From contig DVLH01000299.1 of assembly GCA_018715585.1 (NCBI GenBank), positions 1 to 12,913 on the forward strand: a stretch of 12,913 nt of DNA, written 5' to 3'. The notes below the pieces were generated by a model. It was given only the letters and a program-made list of their open reading frames with translations, was not told the origin of the DNA and ran no database searches. Below, piece after piece: positions 1-7,812 of this stretch. The DNA is from Candidatus Aphodomonas merdavium. GTDB lineage: Bacteria > Bacillota > Clostridia > Christensenellales > Aristaeellaceae. The position numbers were made by a program, and so were the translations under genes. Position 1 is the first letter of the stretch; every line of letters starts with the position of its first letter.

Positions 1-627
1 TACCTTTTCCTCGTCATGCCCATCGTGGGGTTAATCTCCTCCGGCCTATGCGCCCTGGTGGAGCTGGTGGCAATGAGCGCAAATCCCCTGGTCCGCATGG
101 TGGCAGGCTATTTGGGGGCAGCGCTGTTCCTGCCCATGGTAGCCGTAGGAATGCACCATGGGCTGGTGGCCCTCTACACGGTGCAGCTGGAAGCCTTTGG
201 CTATGTCACGCTTTATCCCGCGCTGGCTATGGCGGGCGCAGGCCAAGTCGGCGCTGCCGCCGCGCTGTTTTTCAAAGCCCGCAGGACAAAAAACAAGCGC
301 CTGGAATCCGTCATCGCCAGTGCGCTGCCGGCGGGTATTCTGGGCGTTGGCGAGCCTTTGATTTACGGCGTAACGCTGCCCATGGGGAAACCGTTTGTTA
401 CTGCTGGGCTTGGTGCGGGCTTCGGCGGTGCGTTCGTGATGCTTATGCAGGTGGCGGCCACCACGTGGGGGCCTTCCGGGCTGCTGGGCATCTTTGTGAT
501 GACTGCCGGCCCCAACGGCGCTGCACTATCCATCCTCTATTACCTAATCGGCCTGCTCATCAGTTGTGTCATGGGGTTTTTCCTTACCTGGGCAGGCATT
601 GGCGAACAGGAAACCGCTGCCGCATAG
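1..627 (+). CDS. PTS EIIC permease domain, MurNAc-type (5' truncated)
   Basis: This is the C-terminal 208 residues of a phosphotransferase-system membrane permease; the frame is open to the window edge, so the ATG at 16 is probably internal. The glucose/sucrose-superfamily EIIC domain carries sugar across the membrane for phosphorylation by its EIIB partner. Seen directly: several hydrophobic segments, a GMHHG motif (about residues 51-55), MAGAGQVGAA (about 77-86) and the family hallmark GVGEPLIYGV (about 115-124), then two more membrane spans and a short polar tail. From family knowledge, MAGAGQVG together with GVGEPLIYG resembles N-acetylmuramic acid permeases (MurP) more than sucrose permeases, so MurNAc or a related amino sugar is the inferred substrate. 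EIIB, if fused, would lie upstream. No EIIA domain follows the stop. Superfamily is confident; substrate is tentative. Confidence 0.9.
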   Translation, partial: YLFLVMPIVGLISSGLCALVELVAMSANPLVRMVAGYLGAALFLPMVAVGMHHGLVALYTVQLEAFGYVTLYPALAMAGAGQVGAAAALFFKARRTKNKRLESVIASALPAGILGVGEPLIYGVTLPMGKPFVTAGLGAGFGGAFVMLMQVAATTWGPSGLLGIFVMTAGPNGAALSILYYLIGLLISCVMGFFLTWAGIGEQETAAA

Positions 628-875
628 CATTTGTTTTCTTTTTAAACCGCTTTCGTCCCACCCGTTGTCCATGCCTTGTCTCTGCCGGCTCACAATGCGG
701 CTAAACAACCACGCTGCCGGTCAATGCATGGCGAAATTGTCAAGCGCTTTAATTCCATGCGTTTCAATCACGCCCCATCGATGCAAGCCCAAATTTCCCG
801 TACTCCTTTTCAACATGCCTTCCTAAACAGATTTTCTCAACATGGGGAGCCATTTTAAAAGCGTTTTTTAGCCAT
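628..875. other. Non-coding stretch between convergent genes
   Basis: The gap from the PTS stop to the opposing gene (628-943) has no open frame with a credible ribosome site. It is more AT-rich than its surroundings. A cre-like palindrome lies at 642-655, only 15 bases after the PTS stop, and a hairpin sits at its right end (876-902). I see no tRNA, repeat array or promoter I would defend here. Confidence 0.5.
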
Positions 876-902
876 AAAAATCCACCGGCTCCTGCCGGTG
901 GA
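876..902 (-). terminator. Intrinsic terminator of the udk-aldolase-PHP/GNAT unit
   Basis: A perfect 9-bp stem (881-889 with 894-902, TCCACCGGC/GCCGGTGGA) encloses a TCCT loop. Read on the minus strand it is followed by TTTTT, a classic Rho-independent terminator 41 bases after the PHP-GNAT stop. On the plus strand the stem is followed only by TAAATTT, so it may weakly terminate the PTS transcript as well. Confidence 0.8.
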
Positions 903-943
903 TAAATTTGCTTCTTAGTTTCCCTTGCACATTCGGCAAGCGT

Positions 944-2032
944 TTAGCCGTTAATCTTCAAAAATCCCTCGCAGCGGTATTCCTCTGCGGGCAAAAGGCC
1001 GCAGCTGCGGCAAAACGCACGCGTCCCCGGCAACTTGTCTGCGGTCAGCGCGGTCATGTGCACGTCCGCATAGGGCGCGAGCAGGCGGCGCAGCAGCGCC
1101 GTGCCGATTCCCTTGCGCCGGTAAGCGCCCAGCACGAGCAGATCCTGCACGTACACAATCGTCTCCCCATCGCCGACGCAGCGTGCCATGCCCACGAGCG
1201 TCGTATCGTCCCATGCGGTAACGATGCGCTGCGATGCCGCAATGCCGCGCATCGTGCGGCCGATATCCTCGCAATAGCTGGTCCAGCCCGCATCCTCATA
1301 CAGCGCACGCAGCATTTCCTTGTGCGGAATCGCGCGCACAAGGTAACGGATGCCGTCCACGGGCATTTCCTGATAAAAAATGCGCGGATGCGGCGTATGG
1401 CGGAGCCAGTCGGCAAAGGCGGCCGGCGTCAGCGCCGTCTCCGGCACGTATAAGCCGGCAATCCCCTGGTCGCCTTCGCGATGGATGTCGCTGCCGGCAA
1501 TGGTGTGCAGATTATGGCGCGAGGCAAAAAGGGCGGCCATGCGGTTGCGGCTGTCCTGGCGAGGGTTGCCGTTGAAAATTTCCATGCCGTCGATGTCCGG
1601 CGTGTTGGCGGGGAAAAGCCCTTGGCGGTACGGATGTGCCTGGAAGAGCATGAAGCCGCGCGCCTTGCACAGCTCATGAAACTCATGCAGCGCGGCGGGC
1701 GCCTCGCAGACGTTGTCCGGCAGGGAGAGGATGTCCTCCTCCTCCATGCCGTAGACGAGGAAATCCTCTTCGTGCGATTGAAAGCGGATTTCCATCCCCG
1801 GCAAAACGACCATGCCGCTTCCTTCCGCCGCTTTTGTGGCGGCGCGGTATCCTTCCAAAAACGCTTCGCGCGCCGCGCGCGTGTTGCGCTGGCCCGGCAG
1901 GTAATGATCCGTAATGACGACGGCGCCATACCCAAGCGCCTGTAAGCTTTCCACCAGGCGCGCCGCCGGCAGGCGGCCGCAGGCGCTCGTCTCGCTCGTA
2001 TGCGCGTGCGCTTCCAGCAGGATGCGGCTCAT
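944..2032 (-). CDS. PHP-domain metallohydrolase fused to a GNAT acetyltransferase
   Basis: This 362-residue protein joins two domains in one uninterrupted frame. Residues 1 to about 215 are a PHP domain, a trinuclear-metal phosphoesterase fold, with visible ligands H9 and H11 (EAHAH), D42-H43 (ITDH), E81 (GMEI), H87, H133 (QAHPY) and D182/H184 (GSDIH). Residues about 228-362 are a GNAT N-acetyltransferase with the acetyl-CoA loop RRKGIG (305-310) after a VQDLLVL strand. Where many relatives have a Tyr general acid in an FYE-like motif, this protein has FCRS, so Cys341 replaces it. The ATG overlaps the aldolase stop by 4 bases (ATGA), with AAGGA about 9 bases upstream, implying translational coupling. 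The PHP half could act on nucleotides, oligonucleotides or sugar phosphates; no substrate can be named. Confidence 0.87.
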   Translation of the reverse strand: MSRILLEAHAHTSETSACGRLPAARLVESLQALGYGAVVITDHYLPGQRNTRAAREAFLEGYRAATKAAEGSGMVVLPGMEIRFQSHEEDFLVYGMEEEDILSLPDNVCEAPAALHEFHELCKARGFMLFQAHPYRQGLFPANTPDIDGMEIFNGNPRQDSRNRMAALFASRHNLHTIAGSDIHREGDQGIAGLYVPETALTPAAFADWLRHTPHPRIFYQEMPVDGIRYLVRAIPHKEMLRALYEDAGWTSYCEDIGRTMRGIAASQRIVTAWDDTTLVGMARCVGDGETIVYVQDLLVLGAYRRKGIGTALLRRLLAPYADVHMTALTADKLPGTRAFCRSCGLLPAEEYRCEGFLKING

Positions 2033-2745
2033 GCAAAGCAGTCCTTGAGCGTTTGATGGAACCCTTTTTCGCCGGGCATCGGCAGCCCGCGGCTTCTCAT
2101 GACGTCTTCCAAATCCGCCAGATCTTTTTCCGGAATGGGCTTGAAGCGGCCGAGCGCCAGCGCCACCTGCGCGCTCTGCGCAGCGTTCTCCATCATCTCC
2201 AGCATGTCCACCGTGCGCATGATACCGTCCGCGGACGTCATCAGCGCGCCGTGGTTTTCCATCAAAAAGCCGTTGGAGCGGCGCAGCGGCTCGTCAAACA
2301 TCTCTGCCAACGCATCGCTGCCGGGCTGTGCATACGGCACCAGAATCATCGGCCCTACTTCAATGGCGCATTCCGGCAGGAAAGGCGTCGCCATCACGTC
2401 CACACCGGCGATGGCATAGCCCGTGAGGATCGGCGGGTGCGCATGGACGACGGAGCGCAGGTCCGGCCGCTTTTGATACACGCGCAGATGGAACGGCCAC
2501 TCGCTGGTCGCCTTGCGCCCCTGCGGCGTGTAGACCGGCTCGCCCTTGAGGTTGATGGCGCAGATATCGTCCGGAGAGCAGTTGCGCTTTTCTACCTTCG
2601 TGGGCGTAATCAATACGACGTCCTCCGCCACGCGCATGGAAAGGTTCCCGCCGTGGCTGGTGACGTATCCCAGCTCCGCCACGCGGTTGCACGCCGCGGA
2701 CAGTTCCTTCATTTGTTGATCGTACAGTTCCCGAATGCTTTGCAT
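2029..2745 (-). CDS. Class II aldolase/adducin family sugar-phosphate aldolase or epimerase
   Basis: A 238-residue protein of the zinc-dependent class II aldolase family, which includes L-fuculose-1-phosphate aldolase (FucA) and L-ribulose-5-phosphate 4-epimerase (AraD). These cleave or epimerise phosphorylated sugars through a metal-stabilised enolate. Seen directly: the phosphate-binding SHGGNLS segment (30-36), SEWPFH with the likely catalytic acid E82, zinc ligands H101 and H103 in HAHPP, and the third ligand H165 in ENHGAL. Length is slightly above the usual 210-230. A strong GAAGGAGG ends 7 bases before the ATG. The gene lies 54 bases downstream of the kinase gene and overlaps the PHP-GNAT start by 4 bases. 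Aldolase versus epimerase, and the sugar, cannot be decided by eye. Confidence 0.9.
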   Translation of the reverse strand: MQSIRELYDQQMKELSAACNRVAELGYVTSHGGNLSMRVAEDVVLITPTKVEKRNCSPDDICAINLKGEPVYTPQGRKATSEWPFHLRVYQKRPDLRSVVHAHPPILTGYAIAGVDVMATPFLPECAIEVGPMILVPYAQPGSDALAEMFDEPLRRSNGFLMENHGALMTSADGIMRTVDMLEMMENAAQSAQVALALGRFKPIPEKDLADLEDVMRSRGLPMPGEKGFHQTLKDCFA

Positions 2746-2799
2746 GATGCGTCCTCCTTCGCTGCTTGTCCTCTATTTTGCGCGCTTTCGCGCCGGATA

Positions 2800-3417
2800 T
2801 CAGCCGCCGCGCCTTCCCATATCGTTGTTGATATAAAAAGCGAGAATATCGGCAATCCGGGCATTTTTGCCTCCCCCGGCGACGATCAGGTCAGCGAACT
2901 CGATGTAGCCGCGGATCCAGCGCTCATACATGGGTTTGACGGTGGTCAGGTATTGCCTGGCAATGCCCTCCACGCTGCGGCTGCGCTCGAGCACGTCGCG
3001 CTGCACGCGGCGCAGAAGGCAAATGTCCGGATCAACGCTGACATAAATTTTAAAATCCATTTTCTCCCGCAGGCGCGGGTCGTAAAAGGTGTGGATTCCC
3101 TCGATGATAAGCACATCGCCGGGCGGGACAGGTTCGTTCGTGTCCGCACGGCGGTGGTTGGTGAAATCGTACGCCTTGCGGGGGAAGGAGAGCCCCTGCT
3201 GGCTTGCCGTCACATCCGCTAGAAGCTGGTCATGTTCAAAAATAGCCGGTTCGTCATAGTTGAGCCGTTCGCGCTCGGCAAACGAGAGATGGGGATGATC
3301 GCGGTAATAGGCGTCCTGGTTGATTAATACGCAGCGCCCTTTGATCTGTCCGGCCAGCGCATGCGCCAAGGTCGTCTTCCCGCTGCCGCTTGCGCCGCAA
3401 ATGCCGATGGTAAGCAT
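2800..3417 (-). CDS. udk: Uridine kinase family nucleoside/sugar kinase
   Basis: A 205-residue P-loop kinase of the uridine kinase/phosphoribulokinase family, near the usual 205-215 length of bacterial Udk. Uridine kinase phosphorylates uridine and cytidine to UMP and CMP in cytoplasmic pyrimidine salvage. Seen directly: Walker A GASGSGKT (8-15), NQDAYY (33-38, with D35 in the position of the catalytic Asp), NYDEP (53-57), YDF (83-85), the hydrophobic strand VLIIEGIH (102-109), an Arg-rich lid RRVQRD (136-141) and a C-terminal KPMYERWI helix (161-168). The ATG follows a GGAGGAAGG site, and a promoter lies about 35-60 bases upstream. It appears to head a unit with the aldolase and PHP-GNAT genes. 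That company raises the possibility that the substrate is not uridine but another nucleoside or sugar. Confidence 0.83.
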   Translation of the reverse strand: MLTIGICGASGSGKTTLAHALAGQIKGRCVLINQDAYYRDHPHLSFAERERLNYDEPAIFEHDQLLADVTASQQGLSFPRKAYDFTNHRRADTNEPVPPGDVLIIEGIHTFYDPRLREKMDFKIYVSVDPDICLLRRVQRDVLERSRSVEGIARQYLTTVKPMYERWIRGYIEFADLIVAGGGKNARIADILAFYINNDMGRRGG

Positions 3418-3449
3418 AGTACACCTTCCTCCGCGCGAAATCCAAAGGT

Positions 3450-3478
3450 AGCGTACCTTCTTTATAGCGTTTTGTCAA
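3450..3478 (-). promoter_or_regulatory. Putative sigma-A promoter for the udk unit
   Basis: On the minus strand, TTGACA (3478-3473) is followed after exactly 17 bases by TACGCT (3455-3450). The -35 is perfect; the -10 keeps the first TA and final T of TATAAT. Transcription would begin near 3443, leaving a leader of about 26 bases that contains the GGAGG ribosome site of udk. Confidence 0.5.
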
Positions 3479-3544
3479 GAGCGGCCAGCCATAGCAAAAG
3501 GGAATTTTCGCAGGGCGGTTTGCGGCGGCCTATCCGCTTGCGCT

Positions 3545-6500
3545 TCAGACGCGCATGGCCGCGTCCACCTTGGCCATCACGCGCACGGCCTCCTTCAGCA
3601 GCGGCTCAGGCTTAACGCCCGGCGCGCGCAGCAGCAGGCTGGATGGCTGCTTTGCCGAAAAGGTAAGGCGCTTGTCGGCCATCATCACGGCAGGGAAGAG
3701 CTTTTGCATATCCGGCTTGGCCGTCGGCGCAAAGCGCATCTTGACCTGTCCGGGGGAATAGCTGACCAGGTCCACGCCCAGGCGGTTGCACATCGTTTTC
3801 AGCTGGGCAATATCCAGCAGCAAGTCCACCTGCGGCGGCGGGTCGCCGTAGCGGTCGATGATCTCCTCGAGCACATCCGCGCGCTGCCCCTCGTCGCCGA
3901 TGGCGGCAATGCGCTTATACAGCGCGATCCGCTGTGCGTCGGAGGGCACGTACTCCGCGGGCAGATAGGCGTCCACGGGATATTCCACGCGCGTTTCCTG
4001 CGCGCCTTCCACCGTCTCCCCTACCTCGCCGCGCACCTCGCGCACCGTTTCCTCCATGAGCTTGCAATACATATCGTACCCCACGGCGGATAGGAAGCCG
4101 TGCTGCTCTGCGCCCAGCACGTTGCCCGCCCCGCGGATTTCCAAATCGCGCAGCGCAATGCGGAACCCGCTGCCAAAGCTCGTGAACTCGCGCAGCGCCC
4201 GCAGGCGCTTTTCGGCCGTTTCCGAAAGCACCTTGTCCGGCTGCACGGTGAAGTACGCATACGCCAGGCGGTTGGAGCGGCCGACGCGCCCGCGCAGCTG
4301 GTACAGCTGCGAAAGGCCAAAATGGTCCGCCTCGCAGACGATCAGCGTGTTGCAGTTGGGGATATCCAGCCCCGATTCGATAATCGTCGTGCACAGCAGG
4401 ACGTCGTATTTCCCCTGATAAAAGTCGAGCATCGTATCTTCCAGCGCGTTTTCGCGCATTTGGCCATGCCCGATGCCGATGCGCGCCTCCGGCACGAGCG
4501 CGCGCAGGCTTTCATAGAAGCGCTCAATGCGGTCCACATGGTTATAGAGCACGTACGCCTGTCCGCCCCGCTGCAATTCGCGCAGCAGCGCGTCGCGCAC
4601 GAGGCCCTGAGAATACTCCACCACATATGTCTGCACGGGAAAGCGTTCTTCCGGCGGTGTCTCCAGCAGGCTCATATCGCGAATGCCGACCATGGACATG
4701 TGCAGCGTGCGCGGGATCGGCGTGGCCGAAAGCGAGAGCACGTCCACGTTTTTGCGAATGTTCTTGATCGTCTCCTTATGCTGCACGCCAAAGCGCTGTT
4801 CCTCGTCGATGATGAGCAGGCCCAGATCGAAAAAAACGACATTCTTGCTCAAAAGCTTATGCGTGCCGACGATCAGGTCAATTTTCCCCTCTGCCAGGCG
4901 GTGCAGAATATCGGCCTGCTCCTGGGGCGTGCGGAAACGGCTGAGCATTTCATACCGCACAGGAAAGCCCTGAAAGCGCTTTTGAATGGTATTATAATGC
5001 TGCTGCGCCAAAACGGTTGTCGGCACAAGAATAGCCACCTGCTTGCCGTCCGCGATGGCTTTGAACGCGGCGCGCAGCGCCACCTCCGTCTTGCCGTAGC
5101 CAACGTCTCCGCACAGCAGCCGGTCCATGACGGTGGGCGCTTCCATGTCCTTTTTGATTTCCTCCACGGCCTGCAGCTGGTCGGGCGTTTCCTCGTAGGG
5201 GAAATTATCCTCAAACTGGCGCTGCCAGGGGCCGTCCGGGCTGAAAGCAAAACCGCTGGAAGCCCTGCGCTCGGCGTAAAGCTTGACAAGATCAAACGCC
5301 ATCTTGCGGATGGACTGCTTGACCTTTTGCTTTTGCTTTTGCCACTCGCTGCCGCCGAGCCGGTTGATCTTGGGCGGCGCCCCGTCCCCGCCGATGAACT
5401 TCTGCACGCGGTCCATCTGGTCGGTGGGCACGTACAGCTTGTCGTTGCCCTGATATTGAATGAACAGATAGTCGCGCCAGCGTCCCTCGCTCTGCAAGCG
5501 CACCGTGCCGCGGTAAACGCCCACGCCGTGCTCCTCATGCACGACATAGTCGCCCACGGCCAGCTCCGTAAACGCCTCAATGCGCTCGCCGGACGTGCGC
5601 CGCGTGCGCCGTTTCTTATATGCCGCGCCATACAGGTCCGCATCGGAAATGACGGCGAACTTCAGCTGCGGATAGAGGAAACCGTGCGAAAGCGAGAGCG
5701 GATAGACGGCCGTCTCGCCCGCTTGCAGCGGCTGCTGTGCCTGCGCGTCCAGGCGCGCAGGGACGCCCAGCTCCGTCAGCGTGCGCAGCAGGCGCTCGCC
5801 GCGCGCCTCGCCGCCCGAAAGCAGCGCTATACGCCACCCGTCCTTGCGCCAGGCCGATAAATCGCGTTCCAACTCTTGAAACTGATTTTGATACGCCGTC
5901 GTCCCTACGCCGTCCACCTTGACAACCGCATCCGGATGCAGCCCGCCCATCGTGCGCAGGAATGAGCAAAGCGTAACGGCGCCGTGCGCGCTCAGCGCCG
6001 TCAGCAGCTGCGCGCCGTCAAAGAGCGTCGTCGCCTGTTGGGCCAGCGCCTCCCGCTGCGAAAGAGCCGTTTTGAATGCCTCGCCAAACTCGAAGGATCT
6101 GTTCTCGCATGTCTCGCGCAGCTTGTCCGGCTCATCCAGGAAAACGATTGGGTTTTCCATCCAGTCCGCAACGGTACACGTATTGGGGCAGAGCACGGAA
6201 ACGTACGCTTCCATGTTGGGAAAGCTTCCTTCGCTGATAAGCCCCTCGACGCTGCGCGAAATGCGGTTGCGCAGCTTTTCTTCCGGCGAACTTGGGCGCA
6301 GTGCGTTTTGCAGTTTTTCCCCCAGCTCCGCGGGCGCCTGCGCGAACAGTTCGTCATATGCCGCCGGCTGGGACGGCTTGCGGCGCAGCGAATCCTCCAG
6401 CGCCGCCGACAGGCGCGCCGCCGCCTCCGCCTCTTCCCCCGGTGCAAACGTCAGCTCCGCCGCAGGGCTGAGCGCAACCGCATTCAGGCTTTGCAGCGAC

Positions 6501-7135
6501 CGCTGCGTCGACGCATCGAAGCTGCGGATGGAGTCGACCTCATCGTCGAACCATTCTATGCGCACCGGCGCCGCCATGCACGGTGGGAACACGTCCATGA
6601 TGCCGCCCCGCACGGCAAACTCCCCTTTTGTTTCCACCTTTTCCACGCGCTCGTATCCTGCGCGCACCAGCCGCTGCAGCACATCCTGCATCGGCATGCA
6701 GTCGCCAACGGCCAGATGGATGCAAAGCGAAAGAAAGCTTTGCGGCTGCGTCAGCCTGTATTGCAGCGACTCGGCAGAAACCACTACGGCTTTCGGTTTC
6801 CCGTTTAAAAGCGCAAAGAGCACCTCTACGCGCCTATGCAGCACGTCGCGGCTTGCCGCCGCCGCATAAAAAAGCGAGCCTTCACGCGCCGGCAGCAGGT
6901 AGACGCCTTCGCCCAGAAAGCAATTGAGGTCGTCAAAGCAGCGGGCCGCCTGCGCCTCCGTCGCCACAACAAAAAGCGCCGGCCGCCCGCTCTCCCGGGC
7001 GAGCGCCGCCGCCAGATACGTCTTTTGCGTCTCCGCCATGCCAAAGGCGGTAACAACCTTGCCCTCCCGGGCGTTCGCCAACAGCGCCTCAAAGGGTTCC
7101 CAGCCCCGCAACGGCGCAAACAAAAAATCCCTCAC
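3545..7135 (-). CDS. mfd: Transcription-repair coupling factor Mfd
   Basis: A 1196-residue protein that removes RNA polymerase stalled at DNA lesions and recruits UvrA. Seen in order, numbering from the GTG start: a UvrB-like N-terminal module (about 20-300) whose P-loop is degenerate (GMAETQKT, 32-39) as is normal for Mfd, with RGGIMDVFPP near 176-185; an RNA polymerase-interacting CarD-like domain (about 525-590, GDYVVHEEHGVGVY); a RecG-like translocase with Walker A GDVGYGKT (676-683), DEEQ (777-780), SATPIPRT (803-810) and QLRGRVGR (946-953); and a C-terminal TRCF domain from about 1055. I chose GTG at 7133-7135 because homology starts at VRDFLFAP, the GTG overlaps the pth stop as GTGA, and GGGAGG lies just upstream. 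The frame stays open 40 codons further, but those are out-of-frame pth sequence. Confidence 0.97.
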   Translation of the reverse strand: MRDFLFAPLRGWEPFEALLANAREGKVVTAFGMAETQKTYLAAALARESGRPALFVVATEAQAARCFDDLNCFLGEGVYLLPAREGSLFYAAAASRDVLHRRVEVLFALLNGKPKAVVVSAESLQYRLTQPQSFLSLCIHLAVGDCMPMQDVLQRLVRAGYERVEKVETKGEFAVRGGIMDVFPPCMAAPVRIEWFDDEVDSIRSFDASTQRSLQSLNAVALSPAAELTFAPGEEAEAAARLSAALEDSLRRKPSQPAAYDELFAQAPAELGEKLQNALRPSSPEEKLRNRISRSVEGLISEGSFPNMEAYVSVLCPNTCTVADWMENPIVFLDEPDKLRETCENRSFEFGEAFKTALSQREALAQQATTLFDGAQLLTALSAHGAVTLCSFLRTMGGLHPDAVVKVDGVGTTAYQNQFQELERDLSAWRKDGWRIALLSGGEARGERLLRTLTELGVPARLDAQAQQPLQAGETAVYPLSLSHGFLYPQLKFAVISDADLYGAAYKKRRTRRTSGERIEAFTELAVGDYVVHEEHGVGVYRGTVRLQSEGRWRDYLFIQYQGNDKLYVPTDQMDRVQKFIGGDGAPPKINRLGGSEWQKQKQKVKQSIRKMAFDLVKLYAERRASSGFAFSPDGPWQRQFEDNFPYEETPDQLQAVEEIKKDMEAPTVMDRLLCGDVGYGKTEVALRAAFKAIADGKQVAILVPTTVLAQQHYNTIQKRFQGFPVRYEMLSRFRTPQEQADILHRLAEGKIDLIVGTHKLLSKNVVFFDLGLLIIDEEQRFGVQHKETIKNIRKNVDVLSLSATPIPRTLHMSMVGIRDMSLLETPPEERFPVQTYVVEYSQGLVRDALLRELQRGGQAYVLYNHVDRIERFYESLRALVPEARIGIGHGQMRENALEDTMLDFYQGKYDVLLCTTIIESGLDIPNCNTLIVCEADHFGLSQLYQLRGRVGRSNRLAYAYFTVQPDKVLSETAEKRLRALREFTSFGSGFRIALRDLEIRGAGNVLGAEQHGFLSAVGYDMYCKLMEETVREVRGEVGETVEGAQETRVEYPVDAYLPAEYVPSDAQRIALYKRIAAIGDEGQRADVLEEIIDRYGDPPPQVDLLLDIAQLKTMCNRLGVDLVSYSPGQVKMRFAPTAKPDMQKLFPAVMMADKRLTFSAKQPSSLLLRAPGVKPEPLLKEAVRVMAKVDAAMRV

Positions 7136-7773
7136 GCTTCCTCCCGCGACTCCTCCGGCGCACCTGCGTTCGCCGCTTTTTCCTCCGCCCGTGCGCGGGG
7201 CGGCCGGCGGTTTGCCTTGCACATGGCCGCTTCCACGCCCTCCGATGCGATGCACAGCAGCGCCTGCGCCGCCGCCTTGTACGCTTCAAACGCCACGGCC
7301 CGCTCCTGTTCCGTCCGATAGTGTGCAAGCACCCAATCGGCCAGTTCCCATCCCTCGGGCTGGCGGCCGATGCCCACACGCACGCGCGGAAAATCGTCCC
7401 GCCCCAACAAGCCGATTACGGAGCGCATGCCGTTGTGGGTCCCGGCAGAACCGCTTGCGCGCACGCGAATGGTGCCCATGGGCAGGTCGCAGTCGTCATA
7501 GACGAGCGCAAGCCCATCGCGCGCGGGCTTGTACCAGTTCACCAGCTGCACGACGCTCTCCCCGCTTAAATTCATATACGTTTGCGGCCGCGCAAGCACG
7601 AGCTTCTTGCCGGCATAGACGCCCTCGCCCACATGCGCCGCAAAGCGGCGCTTGTTCAGCGGGATGCGCAGCTGCTGAGAGAGAATCTCCACCACGTCAA
7701 ACCCAACGTTGTGGCGCGTATGCTCGTAGCGTTCGCCCGGATTGCCCAGGCCAACGATTAAAAATGTTTCCAT
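7132..7773 (-). CDS. pth: Peptidyl-tRNA hydrolase
   Basis: A 213-residue cytoplasmic enzyme that hydrolyses peptidyl-tRNA released from stalled ribosomes so the tRNA can be reused. Seen directly: the N-terminal strand FLIVGLGNPG (4-13) with N11; catalytic H21 in HNVGFD; TYMNLSG with N68; the DDCDLP segment with D94; and HNGMRS with N114. These match the active-site set of bacterial Pth. The core ends near residue 186; about 27 further residues form an Arg-, Ala- and Glu-rich tail not usual in Pth (185-195 residues typical). The start has only a weak purine-rich site, so expression may depend on readthrough and coupling from purR, 39 bases upstream. Its TGA overlaps the mfd GTG. Confidence 0.97.
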   Translation of the reverse strand: METFLIVGLGNPGERYEHTRHNVGFDVVEILSQQLRIPLNKRRFAAHVGEGVYAGKKLVLARPQTYMNLSGESVVQLVNWYKPARDGLALVYDDCDLPMGTIRVRASGSAGTHNGMRSVIGLLGRDDFPRVRVGIGRQPEGWELADWVLAHYRTEQERAVAFEAYKAAAQALLCIASEGVEAAMCKANRRPPRARAEEKAANAGAPEESREEA

Positions 7774-7812
7774 CTGTATGCTTTCTTGCCTTTCGGGGGA
7801 TTTGCCGGTGCT

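Noticed and set aside
1364..1366. Internal ATG as a separate start for the GNAT domain
   Set aside because: AGGAA lies almost directly against that ATG, too close to work well, and the frame is continuous with the PHP domain.
2053..3222. 389-codon open frame on the plus strand
   Set aside because: It is antisense across the aldolase and the kinase gene and even crosses their gap; no domain and no ribosome site were seen.
3480..3544. Possible terminator after mfd
   Set aside because: Short GC-rich stems exist, such as GCGG/CCGC, but no T-run follows, so readthrough toward udk remains possible.
4100..5860. 586-codon open frame on the plus strand
   Set aside because: It lies wholly antisense to mfd, which has unmistakable motifs there. 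Long antisense frames are expected in GC-rich codon patterns, and the translation is Arg/Ala/His-rich with no recognisable domain.
7136..7255. Forty extra N-terminal codons of mfd from an upstream ATG
   Set aside because: They are out-of-frame pth sequence; Mfd homology begins at the GTG, which has its own ribosome site.
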